Positions 45,689 through 54,556 of a stretch of DNA of 64,000 nucleotides are shown here, in pieces (positions within the stretch are counted from its first letter, which is position 1; each line of letters begins with the position of its first letter). Both the position numbers and the translations under genes were made by a program. The stretch spans positions 1 to 64,000 of the forward strand of contig NZ_NTFY01000082.1 of assembly GCF_002289565.1 (NCBI RefSeq), in the 5' to 3' direction. The DNA comes from Rhodopirellula sp. SM50 (GTDB taxonomy: Bacteria > Planctomycetota > Planctomycetia > Pirellulales > Pirellulaceae). The notes under the pieces are model-generated. The model saw nothing but the letters and a program-made list of their open reading frames with translations, did no database searches and was not told the origin of the DNA.

Positions 45689-46512
45689 ACCGGTTACCAA
45701 CGATGCAGATTGCCGCCGTCCAATTGAATATGGCTTGGGAAGACAAAGCCGCCAATCACCAGCGTCTGCGCGACTTGCTCTCAGCCGCCACGATCCAGCC
45801 GGGCGCGCTGGTGATCGTCCCGGAGATGTTTGAAACGGGATTCAGCATGAACGTGGACGTGACCGCCCAGAGCGAAGCCCGCGAAGGCGAAGCGTTGCTG
45901 CGAGATCTGGCGCGACAGTACGATGTCGCCATGATGGGCGGCGTGGCAAGCCCCGTCAGCGAAGGACGCTCGAGCAATCAATGCGTCGTCTTTGCCCCCG
46001 ACGGAACGCAGTTGGCACGCTACCAGAAAATGCATCCGTTTTCGTTTACCGGTGAAGCAAACCATTACACCGCCGGCACGTCTCCGGTCGTGTTTCAATG
46101 GCAGGGCGTCAAGATCACTCCCTTCATCTGCTACGACCTCCGCTTCCCCGAAATCTTTCGGCCGGCGATCCTCCGTGGCGCAGAACTGATCACCGTGATC
46201 GCCTGCTGGCCGGCCGTCCGCAGCGAGCACTGGGTGCGGTTGCTGCAAGCCCGGGCGATTGAGAATCTGGCGCCCGTCGTGGGAGTGAATCGCTGTGGCG
46301 AAGAACCGAAGCTGAAGTTCGACGGCCGAAGCTGCGCCTTCGATCACATGGGAGCGTCGCTCTTCGAAGCCTCTGACCAAGAGCAAGTCATCACCACCGA
46401 AATCGATCTCGAAGCGGCACGGCGGTGGCGTTCCAAATTTCCCGCCTTGCAAGACATCACGGGTGTCGACGATCCGTCCGTTCTCGACCAATCGACGCCG
46501 CGCGGAAAATAA
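45685..46512 (+). CDS. Carbon-nitrogen hydrolase, omega-amidase-like
   Basis: 275 residues of the nitrilase superfamily. The catalytic triad is Glu47 (IVPEMFETGFSM), Lys115 (RYQKMHPFSF) and Cys149 (FICYDLRFPE). The MFETGFSM and ICYDLRFPEIFR segments match Nit2/YafV omega-amidases, which hydrolyse alpha-ketoglutaramate or alpha-ketosuccinamate. It overlaps the preceding transaminase gene by 4 bases. ATG 45703 (MQIAAVQLNM) is an alternative start. The last codons and the stop (GGAAAATAA) coincide with the left end of a dispersed palindromic repeat, so the original C-terminus may have been replaced. Confidence 0.9.
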   Translation: MNRLPTMQIAAVQLNMAWEDKAANHQRLRDLLSAATIQPGALVIVPEMFETGFSMNVDVTAQSEAREGEALLRDLARQYDVAMMGGVASPVSEGRSSNQCVVFAPDGTQLARYQKMHPFSFTGEANHYTAGTSPVVFQWQGVKITPFICYDLRFPEIFRPAILRGAELITVIACWPAVRSEHWVRLLQARAIENLAPVVGVNRCGEEPKLKFDGRSCAFDHMGASLFEASDQEQVITTEIDLEAARRWRSKFPALQDITGVDDPSVLDQSTPRGK

Positions 46513-46597
46513 GTCTCGGATCTAGCGAGTGGGATAGGCTTCCAGCCTGTCATGCCCGCGTCGACAGGCTGGAAGCCTATCCCACTTATTTTCCGTG
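46503..46597. repeat. Palindromic element, family B, copy 1
   Basis: Perfect 23-bp arms lie at 46529-46551 (GTGGGATAGGCTTCCAGCCT plus GTC) and 46563-46585, flanked by CGGAAAATAAGT on the left (46503-46514) and ACTTATTTTCCG on the right (46584-46595). A 14-base insert separates the left outer and inner arms. The left outer arm contains the stop codon of the omega-amidase gene. A second copy is at 57422-57490. Confidence 0.88.
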
Positions 46598-46608
46598 CGT
46601 TGCGGAAG

Positions 46609-46655
46609 CCACCCTCCTCGCAGGAGGGTCGAGCGCAGCGAGGGGAGGTCGAATG
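46609..46655. repeat. CCCTCCT-CGC-AGGAGGG hairpin repeat
   Basis: CCCTCCTCGCAGGAGGG (about 46612-46628) is a perfect 7-bp stem with a 3-base loop, followed by TCGAGCGCAGCGAGGGGAGG. It is between the omega-amidase and Dps genes. Its form is like dispersed repeats common in planctomycetes; no other copy is in this window. Confidence 0.55.
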
Positions 46656-46738
46656 GTGGTCGCTGCCAGACCGCCACGCACCGGTCCCTCCGAATCGGGT
46701 TGCGCGTTGTGGGTTCGCCGCGTGGCTTGGCAGGGCAC

Positions 46739-46744
46739 TATAAT
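46739..46744 (+). promoter_or_regulatory. Consensus -10 box upstream of dps
   Basis: TATAAT at 46739-46744 is a perfect -10, 38 bases before the dps ATG. No good -35 lies 16-18 bases upstream (the best, TTCGCC, is 19 away), which would suit an activator-dependent or stress-sigma promoter. Confidence 0.5.
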
Positions 46745-46782
46745 ACCGACCTCTGTACCCGTTCTTCGTGAAGGAAACCCAA

Positions 46783-47220
46783 ATGAGTTCTTCTGTTGTT
46801 GATGCGTTGCGACAGGTCGTTGCCGATTCGTACGCGTTGATTGGTCAAACGCACCTTTGTCATTGGAATGTCCGCGGTCCCGGCTTCTTTTCGCTGCACA
46901 ACGCGTTCGAGCTTCAGTACACCGAACTGTTTGCCGCGGTGGATGAGATCGCCGAACGGATTCGTGCCAAAGGCGCCCTGGCTCCCGGCGGCCTGACCAA
47001 TCTGGCGAACATGGCGGGCATTCCCGAGATCGCCGAAGACGCGTCGGCCGATCAGATGGTCAAGCACCTGATCGAGGCCAACGAAAAACTGCTCGGCGAC
47101 CTGAAGCAGGCTCGTGACATCGCCGGCGAAGCAAGCGATTCGGAATCCGAAGACCTGATGATCGCTCGCATTCAAGTCCACGAGAAAACCGTTTGGATGC
47201 TGAGGAGTTACCTCGGGTAA
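46783..47220 (+). CDS. dps: Dps-family DNA-protection ferritin-like protein
   Basis: 145 residues. The inter-subunit ferroxidase ligands are seen in HLCHWNVRGPGFFSLHNAF (His27 and His39) and AAVDEIAERI (Asp54, Glu58). Dps forms a dodecamer that oxidises Fe(II) with peroxide and shields DNA. Length is a little short of E. coli Dps and lacks its lysine-rich N-tail, so DNA binding is not assured. ATG 46783 follows AAGGA (46770-46775); the in-frame GTG at 46768 would overlap that site. Confidence 0.93.
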   Translation: MSSSVVDALRQVVADSYALIGQTHLCHWNVRGPGFFSLHNAFELQYTELFAAVDEIAERIRAKGALAPGGLTNLANMAGIPEIAEDASADQMVKHLIEANEKLLGDLKQARDIAGEASDSESEDLMIARIQVHEKTVWMLRSYLG

Positions 47221-47271
47221 CCCGAGTGGCCTCTCGCGTCGGGGGCGTTTCAAGCGTGTTACACTTGGGCC

Positions 47272-48597
47272 ATGAACGATCGCCCCCAACGCGAACTGAA
47301 ACGATCGCTGGGTTTAGCGGCTGTCATTCTTTATGGCGTCGGTGACATCCTCGGGGCAGGGATCTATGCGTTGGTCGGCAAGATCGCCGGGATTGCGGGG
47401 TCGGCGAGCTGGCTGGCCTTCGGTATCGCCTTGGCGGTCGCCTCACTGACGGCACTCAGCTATGCGGAGCTGGGCAGTCGGTTTCCACGCAGCGGCGGCG
47501 AGTCCTTTTTCTGCCAACGAGCCTTCCGTTCCCCATCGTTCGGGCTTTTCATCGGCTGGCTCGTGTTGACCTCCGGTATCGTGTCGCTAGCCACGGTGGC
47601 ACGAGCGTTCGCCGGCTATCTGATCGAGATCGTTGCGGTGTCTGCCTCCCCGACGGTTCAGTTCGTTTGCATGCTTCTCTTTCTGGCGACGTTGGCGGGC
47701 ATCAATTTCTGGGGAATCGAACAGTCATCGAAGACCAACATCGTTTGCACGATGATCGAAGCGACGGGGTTATTGCTGGTGATTGCGGTCGGGATCGCCT
47801 ACTTGGCCGACCCAGTGCCGGCGCAAGCTGCCCGCGTGGCGGCGGAAGGACGCTGGCCACCCTGGTCGGCGATCGGTCAGGCCGCCGCGGTCGCCTTCTT
47901 TGCCTTCATCGGCTTTGAGGACATGGTCAATGTCTCGGAAGAAATGCGGTCGCCCAAGCGTGATCTGCCGGTCGCGATTTTGACCGCGGTCGCCATCGCC
48001 GGAACGGTCTACATTGCGGTCGTCTGGGTCGCGATCAAGGTCGTCCCGCCTTCCGAGCTTGCGGCAAGCCAGGCGCCGTTGGTGACGGTCGTCCGCTACG
48101 CCGCGCCGGCAATTCCGCCCTGGGTCTTCACGGCCATCGCGCTGTTTGCGGTCGCAAACACCGCACTGTTGAACTTTATCATGGCGTCGCGACTGCTGTA
48201 TGGAATGAGCCACCAGCGGCTGGTTCCCCGCTGGCTGGGCGAGGTTCACGGTCGCACCAACACACCGTATCACGCGATCGCCGTCGTGTTCACCGCAGCC
48301 TTGGTGCTGGCGTGCTCGGGATCCTTGGTGTTTTTGGCGGGCACCACCAGCGTGCTCCTGCTGACCGTGTTCTTGTCCGTCAACGTCGCCCTGGTCGTGG
48401 TGAAACACAGAGAACCGGTCGATCACGGATTTCGAATTCCGACCTTGATTCCGATTGTTGCCGCCGCTGCCAATGCTGTGTTAATCTGCTTTGTGCCGCT
48501 GAAGTCTTTGTTGTCGGGATCCGTCGTGATGGCAATCGGGATCGGGATTCTGGTTGTCGAGCGGATACGTCGGAAGAAACAGGGGGATGCGCAATAA
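47272..48597 (+). CDS. APC family amino acid permease
   Basis: 441 residues with about 12 membrane segments. TM1 has the unwound-helix motif GVGDILGAGIYALVG of the amino acid-polyamine-organocation family; GGESFFCQRAF, INFWGIEQSSKTN and FFAFIGFEDMVNVSEE (TM6-like) are other family features. It is predicted to import an amino acid with protons or by exchange; the substrate is not clear. The region after its stop has a short duplicated GGGGGATGCGC-ATAA (48580-48614). Confidence 0.88.
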   Translation: MNDRPQRELKRSLGLAAVILYGVGDILGAGIYALVGKIAGIAGSASWLAFGIALAVASLTALSYAELGSRFPRSGGESFFCQRAFRSPSFGLFIGWLVLTSGIVSLATVARAFAGYLIEIVAVSASPTVQFVCMLLFLATLAGINFWGIEQSSKTNIVCTMIEATGLLLVIAVGIAYLADPVPAQAARVAAEGRWPPWSAIGQAAAVAFFAFIGFEDMVNVSEEMRSPKRDLPVAILTAVAIAGTVYIAVVWVAIKVVPPSELAASQAPLVTVVRYAAPAIPPWVFTAIALFAVANTALLNFIMASRLLYGMSHQRLVPRWLGEVHGRTNTPYHAIAVVFTAALVLACSGSLVFLAGTTSVLLLTVFLSVNVALVVVKHREPVDHGFRIPTLIPIVAAAANAVLICFVPLKSLLSGSVVMAIGIGILVVERIRRKKQGDAQ

Positions 48598-48729
48598 GGG
48601 GGGATGCGCGATAACCGGGCGACGTCACTTTTTTCCATGATTTGGACGGAGCAGATGCGATTGCGTCACGGGCGACGCATACAGTCGCCAGCGCGTGTTC
48701 TGTTTTTTGAATCTTGTTCGGATTGACAC

Positions 48730-49506
48730 ATGACATCGACAACTCCGCTTGGCCTGGCAACTCTTTCGGTCATCGGGTTGATCTTACTGACAGTTGCCAC
48801 CTCTTGTGACGGACCCCCGGAAACGACATTGCCTAGCGACCCCACCAGCACCGATCGAGAGCCGCAGGACGATTCCTTTGCGTTGATACGTCGTCAAATG
48901 GTGGCCAGGCAACTGGCCGGCCGCGGGATCAAGAATGAACGTGTGCTCGATGCGATTCGACGCGTCCCTCGCCATCAATTCGTCCCGAAGCGATTGCAAG
49001 ACCGGGCCTACAATGACTCGCCGCTTCCGATCGGCAACGGACAAACCATTTCCCAACCTTACATCGTCGGCTTGATGACCGAGTTGGTTGATCTGCAGGC
49101 AGACGATCGAGTGCTGGATGTCGGGACCGGGTCGGGATATCAAGCGGCCGTGCTGGCGGAATTGGTCCAGCATGTCGACAGCATCGAGATCGTCGAGTCG
49201 TTGGCCAAGGATGCAGACGCGCGATTGAAAGCCCTCGGCTACAACAACATCCGTGTCCGCCACGGTGACGGCTACGCCGGGTTGCCCAACGATGCTCCTT
49301 TCGACGCGATTGTTGTCGCCGCAGCCCCCGATCACGTTCCACCAGCGTTGATCGACCAGCTCGCCCCCGGCGGCAAGATGGTGATCCCGGTCGGCGATCG
49401 GGTTCAATCACTGATCCTGATTGAGAAACACAGCGACGGAGAGGTGGTTCGTCGCAATGTGGCCCCAGTGATGTTTGTCCCGATGACGGGCGAAGCGGAG
49501 AAGTGA
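48730..49506 (+). CDS. pcm: Protein-L-isoaspartate O-methyltransferase with export signal
   Basis: 258 residues. The C-terminal 210 match PCMT, which repairs isoaspartyl damage: RRQMVARQLAGRGIKNERVL, VPRHQFVP, IGNGQTISQPYIVGLMTELV, and the SAM site VLDVGTGSGYQAAVLAEL; NDAPFDAIVVAAAPDHVPPAL and GGKMVIPVGD follow. The first 26 residues are a hydrophobic signal ending LTVATSC, a loose lipobox with Cys26. An exported PCMT lacks an obvious source of SAM outside the cytoplasm. The peroxidase gene starts 62 bases after its stop. Confidence 0.9.
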   Translation: MTSTTPLGLATLSVIGLILLTVATSCDGPPETTLPSDPTSTDREPQDDSFALIRRQMVARQLAGRGIKNERVLDAIRRVPRHQFVPKRLQDRAYNDSPLPIGNGQTISQPYIVGLMTELVDLQADDRVLDVGTGSGYQAAVLAELVQHVDSIEIVESLAKDADARLKALGYNNIRVRHGDGYAGLPNDAPFDAIVVAAAPDHVPPALIDQLAPGGKMVIPVGDRVQSLILIEKHSDGEVVRRNVAPVMFVPMTGEAEK

Positions 49507-49568
49507 ATCATCCCAGCGGTTTTGGGTATACTGCCAGAGATTCACTACTTGCCTCGAGGAGCATTACG

Positions 49569-50681
49569 ATGAAACCGCTGGGATTGAACAACGTCGGGCT
49601 AGCCATTGTCCTGTTGATCGGAGGTTGGATGGCTGGTGATGAGGGGCACGCCGTCGAAGCGGTTGATCTGGAAGCCGCCAATCCGCTGTTGCCGATTCCT
49701 GATCCTCCGCTGGGGATCGGCGGTGAAAAGAATCCTCCCGCGACGCTGTTGGACTTGGACGACCCGCCGACTCCGCAGACTGTTCGACTCGGCCGCTGGT
49801 TGTTTTTCGACAAACGACTTTCGGCCGACAACACGGTGTCGTGTGCGACCTGCCACAAACCGGAAAACGCATTCTCCGAAACGACTCCGGTTTCGACGGG
49901 TATTGGCGGCCAGAAAGGGGGCCGCAAAGCGCCTTCGTTCACCAACCAGGCCTGGGCCACGCTTCCCCATTTTTTCTGGGATGGGCGGGCGGCGTCACTG
50001 GATGAACAGGCCGGCGGTCCGATGACCAATCCGATCGAGATGGGACAGAAGGACCACAGCGTCGTTGTCGGCAAGATCGCGGCGATCCCGGGTTATGCGA
50101 AATACTTTGAAGAATCGTTCGGCACCCCGGAGGTGACGATCGAAAGAATCACCAAGGCGATTGCGGACTACGAGCGGACTCGCATGAGCGGCAATTCCGC
50201 CTGGGATCGCTACGTCGCCGGTGATAAGTCGGCGCTCTCCGACGACGCGAAAAAGGGCCGCACGCTGTTTTTCGGCAACGGGTTTTGCAACAACTGCCAC
50301 AAGGGGCCGAACCTGACCGACAGCGATTTCCACAACCTGGGCGTGGGCTGGGATGAAAAAACCCAGACATTTGCCGATGAAGGTCGTTACGCGGTGACCC
50401 AAGAGGAAAAAGATAAAGGTGCCTTCAAAACACCTTCGCTCCGAGATGTCAGCAAACGCGCCCCCTACATGCACGACGGCTCCATGAAAACGCTTGAGGA
50501 GGTCGTCAAGTTCTACAGCAAGGGTGGAACCCCCAATCCCTACTTGGACCGTAAAATCGACCGACGGTTTGCCGAGCAATTGGACTTTACCGATGCGCAA
50601 GTCAACCAATTGGTCAAGTTCATGGAATCGCTCGACGGCGAAGGCTATCAAGACACCGAGCCGGCGGCATTTCCCCAATAG
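49569..50681 (+). CDS. Di-haem cytochrome c peroxidase (CCP/MauG family)
   Basis: 370 residues, exported (signal peptide about 8-28). Two haem c sites are visible: CATCH at 92-96 and CNNCH at 240-244; the region RKAPSFTNQAW and FFWDGRAASLDEQ are typical of bacterial di-haem peroxidases, as is KTPSLRDVSKRAPYMHDGSMKTLEEVV with the distal-haem Met. It should reduce hydrogen peroxide in the periplasm with electrons from a c-type cytochrome or copper protein. ATG 49569 follows GAGGAG (49556-49561). Confidence 0.93.
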   Translation: MKPLGLNNVGLAIVLLIGGWMAGDEGHAVEAVDLEAANPLLPIPDPPLGIGGEKNPPATLLDLDDPPTPQTVRLGRWLFFDKRLSADNTVSCATCHKPENAFSETTPVSTGIGGQKGGRKAPSFTNQAWATLPHFFWDGRAASLDEQAGGPMTNPIEMGQKDHSVVVGKIAAIPGYAKYFEESFGTPEVTIERITKAIADYERTRMSGNSAWDRYVAGDKSALSDDAKKGRTLFFGNGFCNNCHKGPNLTDSDFHNLGVGWDEKTQTFADEGRYAVTQEEKDKGAFKTPSLRDVSKRAPYMHDGSMKTLEEVVKFYSKGGTPNPYLDRKIDRRFAEQLDFTDAQVNQLVKFMESLDGEGYQDTEPAAFPQ

Positions 50682-50863
50682 TGCGGCTTCACCGCGAACG
50701 CGTTTCCGGCGGATCATCGATTGAATCAACCGTCGCATCGGGAATCACGTCGCGACGTTGATGGAATCAGCTGAGACGGGATCGGCAAATTCGGATAAAC
50801 TGTGGTGGCGATCTAGACCGACAAGAAAGGACCACACCTACCCCGTACCGGAGGACACCATCG

Positions 50864-51859
50864 ATGCGAAGGAAGCGTCTATCGGTTGCGTTGGTAGTGG
50901 TCGCTGGTGTTTTCGCCGTCTTAGCAATCGAAACGCTGGAAAACTGGAGCGGGAAACGCGAAACGGAAACGCCTTTGTTATTGGGGACGAATTTGTGGCT
51001 GGGCTACGAACCCCTTTTTCTAGCGCGTGATCTGGGTCACTTTGATGAGAACTCTGTTCGATTGGTCGAGTGCGCGTCCTCGAGTCAAGTGATTCGCCAA
51101 TTTCGTGACAATACGATCCAGGCTGCCGCATTGACGATGGATGAAGTCTTGTTGTTGAGAGAGCGCGGTCTGGACTTGCGTGTGGTGCTGGTCATGGACA
51201 TCTCACAAGGCGGCGACGCGATTCTTGCCCAGGGCGACGTGCAGGATTTGGCCGATCTTCGTGGACGCAAGGTCGGGGTGGAAAACTCCGCCTTGGGCGC
51301 GTTCGTGCTGACGCGTGCCCTGCAACAGGTTGACCTCTCCGTCCAGGACGTGACCATTGTGTCGGTGGAAGCGGACGAACACGAACAAATGTTTCTATCG
51401 CAAAAGATCGACGCGGTCGTGACGTTTGACCCCGTCCGCAGCCGACTGCTGGCTGCCGGAGCGATCCAATTGTTTGACAGCACCGAGATGCCGAATGAAA
51501 TCGTCGATGTCCTGGTCGTCCGTGCCGACGCCTGGGAGCAACATCGATCGCACCTCATTACGACCCTGCGCGGGTGGTTTAAGGCACTCCAATACCTCGA
51601 ACAAAATCCCGACGAGGCACTTCGCAGCGTGTCACTGAGGATCAAGCTGACACCCGAGCAGATCAGACAAAGCCAAAAGGGTTTGCATGCGCCGAACTTG
51701 CAGCAAAACCTGTCGCTACTCGCTGGGCAACCTTCCCCGTTAGAAAAAAACTCGCATCGCTTATCCAAGGTGATGGTCGAAAACGCGTTGCTGGGGAAGG
51801 AGGTGGTCCTTTCGGATTGCATATCGGCCGAGCCGTTGATGGAGGTGTCGGCGCGATGA
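50864..51859 (+). CDS. Periplasmic solute-binding protein, NMT1/SsuA-like
   Basis: 331 residues. An N-terminal hydrophobic segment (6-24, LSVALVVVAGVFAVLAIE) serves as signal or anchor, followed by an NMT1/THI5-like two-lobed binding fold: LGTNLWLGYEPLFLARDLG, VRLVECASSSQVIRQFRDN, ALTMDEVLLLRERG, DLRGRKVGVENSALGAFVL, and DAVVTFDPVRSRLL. The aspartate/alkanesulfonate/thiamine precursor-binding branches have this layout; the ligand is not known. No permease or ATPase lies nearby. Its TGA overlaps the ATG of a sensor histidine kinase, so it is likely a ligand receptor for that kinase. Confidence 0.88.
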   Translation: MRRKRLSVALVVVAGVFAVLAIETLENWSGKRETETPLLLGTNLWLGYEPLFLARDLGHFDENSVRLVECASSSQVIRQFRDNTIQAAALTMDEVLLLRERGLDLRVVLVMDISQGGDAILAQGDVQDLADLRGRKVGVENSALGAFVLTRALQQVDLSVQDVTIVSVEADEHEQMFLSQKIDAVVTFDPVRSRLLAAGAIQLFDSTEMPNEIVDVLVVRADAWEQHRSHLITTLRGWFKALQYLEQNPDEALRSVSLRIKLTPEQIRQSQKGLHAPNLQQNLSLLAGQPSPLEKNSHRLSKVMVENALLGKEVVLSDCISAEPLMEVSAR

Positions 51860-54189
51860 ACGATCCATCGGCTCCGACACGACTGCTTGATCCGCAGATC
51901 GATTCGACGATTCAATATCCGTTGCGGATTCTGTTGCCGCTGAGTCTGATGGTGATGGTGTTGGCGCATACCGGTTGGTCCCTGTTCTCCAATCGTTCCC
52001 AGATCGTCCACAGCACCAATCGCGAGGCGGTGATTGTTTTGAGGCGGACGATGTCGCAATTGGCGGGGTCATTGGAGCGTGCCGCTCGGCGCGATGAACT
52101 CTCCACGATGCAGTATTCGCTCGCGTCGCTGGGTGCGGATCCCGAGGTCCAGTCTGCCGTGTTGATCGATGAAAACGATGACGTCATCGTCTCCATGCGA
52201 CGCGCCGATGTCGGTCGTCGATTTGCCGAGTCCGTGCCGCAATCCTATCGAGATTCACCGATCCTGGGTCCCGGTGCCCTGGCACGTGTCCGCATGTCGC
52301 AGATCAGCAGCACCCTTCCGTTGGGCGACGGACACACCATCGTCGGCGTCCACCCGGTCGTGCTGGGCGCCAAGGCCGATCGGATCCGCCCCGATCACTT
52401 GGGGCTGTTCGTCGTACTTCGTGACATCAGGCCGACCATCCAACGGGCCACCACCGCGGTGTCCCGTCAGGCACTCGGAACCTTGGTGATGAGTTGCCTG
52501 ATCGCGATCGGTCTGGGGCTCTTCTTTCACTTCCGAATCGCCAAGCGTTTGGAACGGTTGGAAGAAATGACGCGAATGGTCGGCGCGGGAAACCTGACCG
52601 TGCGGACCGGAATTACCGGTGGCGATGAAGTCGCCGCGCTTGCCCGTTCACTCGATCGCATGGTTGTTGATCGCGACAGCGTCGAGCAAACACTGGGCTT
52701 ACAGGCGATGATTCTTGCCCATGTCCATGATGCGGTGATCTCGACCGATCTGAACGGAAATGTCGAGACCTGGAACAGTGCCGCGACACGGCTGTTCGGA
52801 TATTCGGTCGAGGAAGCCGTCGGCCGCTCCGTCGAATTCCTGTACTTTCCCGACAACGTGGTCGACTGGAAAGAACAGGTCATGCTGCCGAGAACGGAAC
52901 GTTCAGCCGATGACCTGCAAATTCAATTGCGCCGCAAGGATGCCAGCGCGGTCCTGGTCTCGCTTCGTCTGTCGTTGATGAACGCCGATGACGGTCGACC
53001 GATCGGCATCATCGGTTGCTGCAACGATATCACCGAGCAGAAACGGATCGAAGCGAAGTTGGGAGAAAGCGAAAAGCTTGTGCGAGAAAAGCTGTCCGAA
53101 TTGGAACATCTGTATCGGACGACGCCGATCGGATTGTGCATGATGGATACGGACCTGCGGTATCGCCGGATCAATGATTACCTGGCCGAGATCAATGGAC
53201 GGCCCGTGGAAGCACATCTCGGCCGGCCGCTCCGCGAGGTCTTGCCTGACATCGCCGACAGCATCGAACCGCTTTATCGTGAAGTGATCGAGACCGGCCA
53301 GGCCAAACGCAGCATTGAAGTCGAACGGCCCCCGGTTGACGGTCACGGCCAGTCGTCGTTCTTTCTCGCCAGTTACCACCCGCTCAAAGATGATTCCGGT
53401 CGGGTGCGGGGCGTGAGCACCGTCGTCAAAGATGTCAGTGAACGACGCCGCGCCGAAGAACGACTTCGAAATAACGAAACGCAATTGGCACACGTCTCAC
53501 GACTGTCCACCATGGGGGAAATGGTGGCCGGGATTGCACACGAAATCAATCAACCCCTGTACGCGATCGCCAACTACGCGGCCGCCTGCGAACACCTCTC
53601 GCGAAGACGTGAGCCCGGCTGGGAGGACAAGATTCAATCCGTCATGGGACAGATCGCCGACCAGGCCGTTCGTGCCGGGGAAATCATCCGCCGGGTCCGC
53701 GGCTTTGTCGCCAACACCGAATCGGACTACAGCCCGATCGATCTGAACGAATTGATTCGCGACACCACCCAACTCCTCTCCTTTGAAGCCAAACGTCTTG
53801 GTGCCACCGTGTCGCTGGAACTCGACGATGCCCTTCCACCGGTGATGGGCGACGCCATCCAGATTCAACAAGTACTCGTCAATCTGATTCGCAACGCATT
53901 TGAAGCGATGGACGGTCAAGTCCATGGCAATAACAACGTTCAGATCCGCAGTGCCATGCTCGGTGGTGACGTTTCGGTGTCGGTGAAAGACTCCGGTCCC
54001 GGCATCTCCTCCGACATGGTGGATCAACTCAAAGAACCGTTTTACACGACCAAAGAACAAGGATTGGGGATGGGGTTGGCGATCAGCCAGACCATCGTCG
54101 CGGCGCATGAAGGCCACTTGGAGATCCGATCGGACACGGCCGGGGCCGAGTTCTGCATCACATTTCCCGCCCTTCACGAGATTTGCTGA
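51856..54189 (+). CDS. Sensor histidine kinase with HAMP and two PAS domains
   Basis: 777 residues. TM1 is at about 23-40 (LRILLPLSLMVMVLAHTG) and TM2 at about 206-226; the periplasmic loop between them is about 160 residues. Then come HAMP (about 227-280), PAS1 (about 285-405, AVISTDLNGNVETWNSAATR), PAS2 (about 415-540), HisKA with His562 in GIAHEINQPLYAIANY (FixL-type HEINQP), and HATPase with NLIRNAFEAMDG and GLGMGLAISQ. The ATG overlaps the stop of the binding-protein gene (ATGA), and a receiver gene follows one base after its stop. Signalling from a bound solute is inferred. Confidence 0.93.
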   Translation: MNDPSAPTRLLDPQIDSTIQYPLRILLPLSLMVMVLAHTGWSLFSNRSQIVHSTNREAVIVLRRTMSQLAGSLERAARRDELSTMQYSLASLGADPEVQSAVLIDENDDVIVSMRRADVGRRFAESVPQSYRDSPILGPGALARVRMSQISSTLPLGDGHTIVGVHPVVLGAKADRIRPDHLGLFVVLRDIRPTIQRATTAVSRQALGTLVMSCLIAIGLGLFFHFRIAKRLERLEEMTRMVGAGNLTVRTGITGGDEVAALARSLDRMVVDRDSVEQTLGLQAMILAHVHDAVISTDLNGNVETWNSAATRLFGYSVEEAVGRSVEFLYFPDNVVDWKEQVMLPRTERSADDLQIQLRRKDASAVLVSLRLSLMNADDGRPIGIIGCCNDITEQKRIEAKLGESEKLVREKLSELEHLYRTTPIGLCMMDTDLRYRRINDYLAEINGRPVEAHLGRPLREVLPDIADSIEPLYREVIETGQAKRSIEVERPPVDGHGQSSFFLASYHPLKDDSGRVRGVSTVVKDVSERRRAEERLRNNETQLAHVSRLSTMGEMVAGIAHEINQPLYAIANYAAACEHLSRRREPGWEDKIQSVMGQIADQAVRAGEIIRRVRGFVANTESDYSPIDLNELIRDTTQLLSFEAKRLGATVSLELDDALPPVMGDAIQIQQVLVNLIRNAFEAMDGQVHGNNNVQIRSAMLGGDVSVSVKDSGPGISSDMVDQLKEPFYTTKEQGLGMGLAISQTIVAAHEGHLEIRSDTAGAEFCITFPALHEIC

Positions 54190-54190
54190 A

Positions 54191-54556
54191 ATGGTCGTCC
54201 CACCCACCGTTTTCGTGATCGATGATGACCCCTCGGCACTCAGATCGGTTTGTGCCTTGCTGACCGCGTTCGGGATGACGGTCAAACCCTTCGACTCCGC
54301 CGAAGACTTCTTGGCCAACTATGACGAATTGCAGCCCGGTTGTCTGCTGTTGGACGTGCAACTGCAGGGCATCGGTGGACTGGATCTGTTGCGGCGGCTC
54401 AGAAGAAACCATCTTGATTTGCCCGTGATCGTGATCAGCGGGAACGCGGACAAGCAGGTCGTCAGAACCGCAACCGAGCTGGGCGTGACCGAGGTTCTGC
54501 ACAAACCTGTCCAGCCGCACGATTTGGTGGACGTCGTCCAGAGGGCGTTGGGATAA
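54191..54556 (+). CDS. Single-domain response regulator (receiver only)
   Basis: 121 residues, a FixJ/TodT-type receiver: VFVIDDDPSAL (acidic pair), phospho-acceptor Asp in CLLLDVQLQGIGGLDLL, conserved Ser in VIVISGN, and Lys in LHKPVQPHDL. No DNA-binding domain follows before the stop, so output must be through protein interaction or a phosphorelay. ATG 54191 follows the kinase TGA after one base; the longer frame from 54107 overlaps the kinase C-terminus. Confidence 0.93.
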   Translation: MVVPPTVFVIDDDPSALRSVCALLTAFGMTVKPFDSAEDFLANYDELQPGCLLLDVQLQGIGGLDLLRRLRRNHLDLPVIVISGNADKQVVRTATELGVTEVLHKPVQPHDLVDVVQRALG

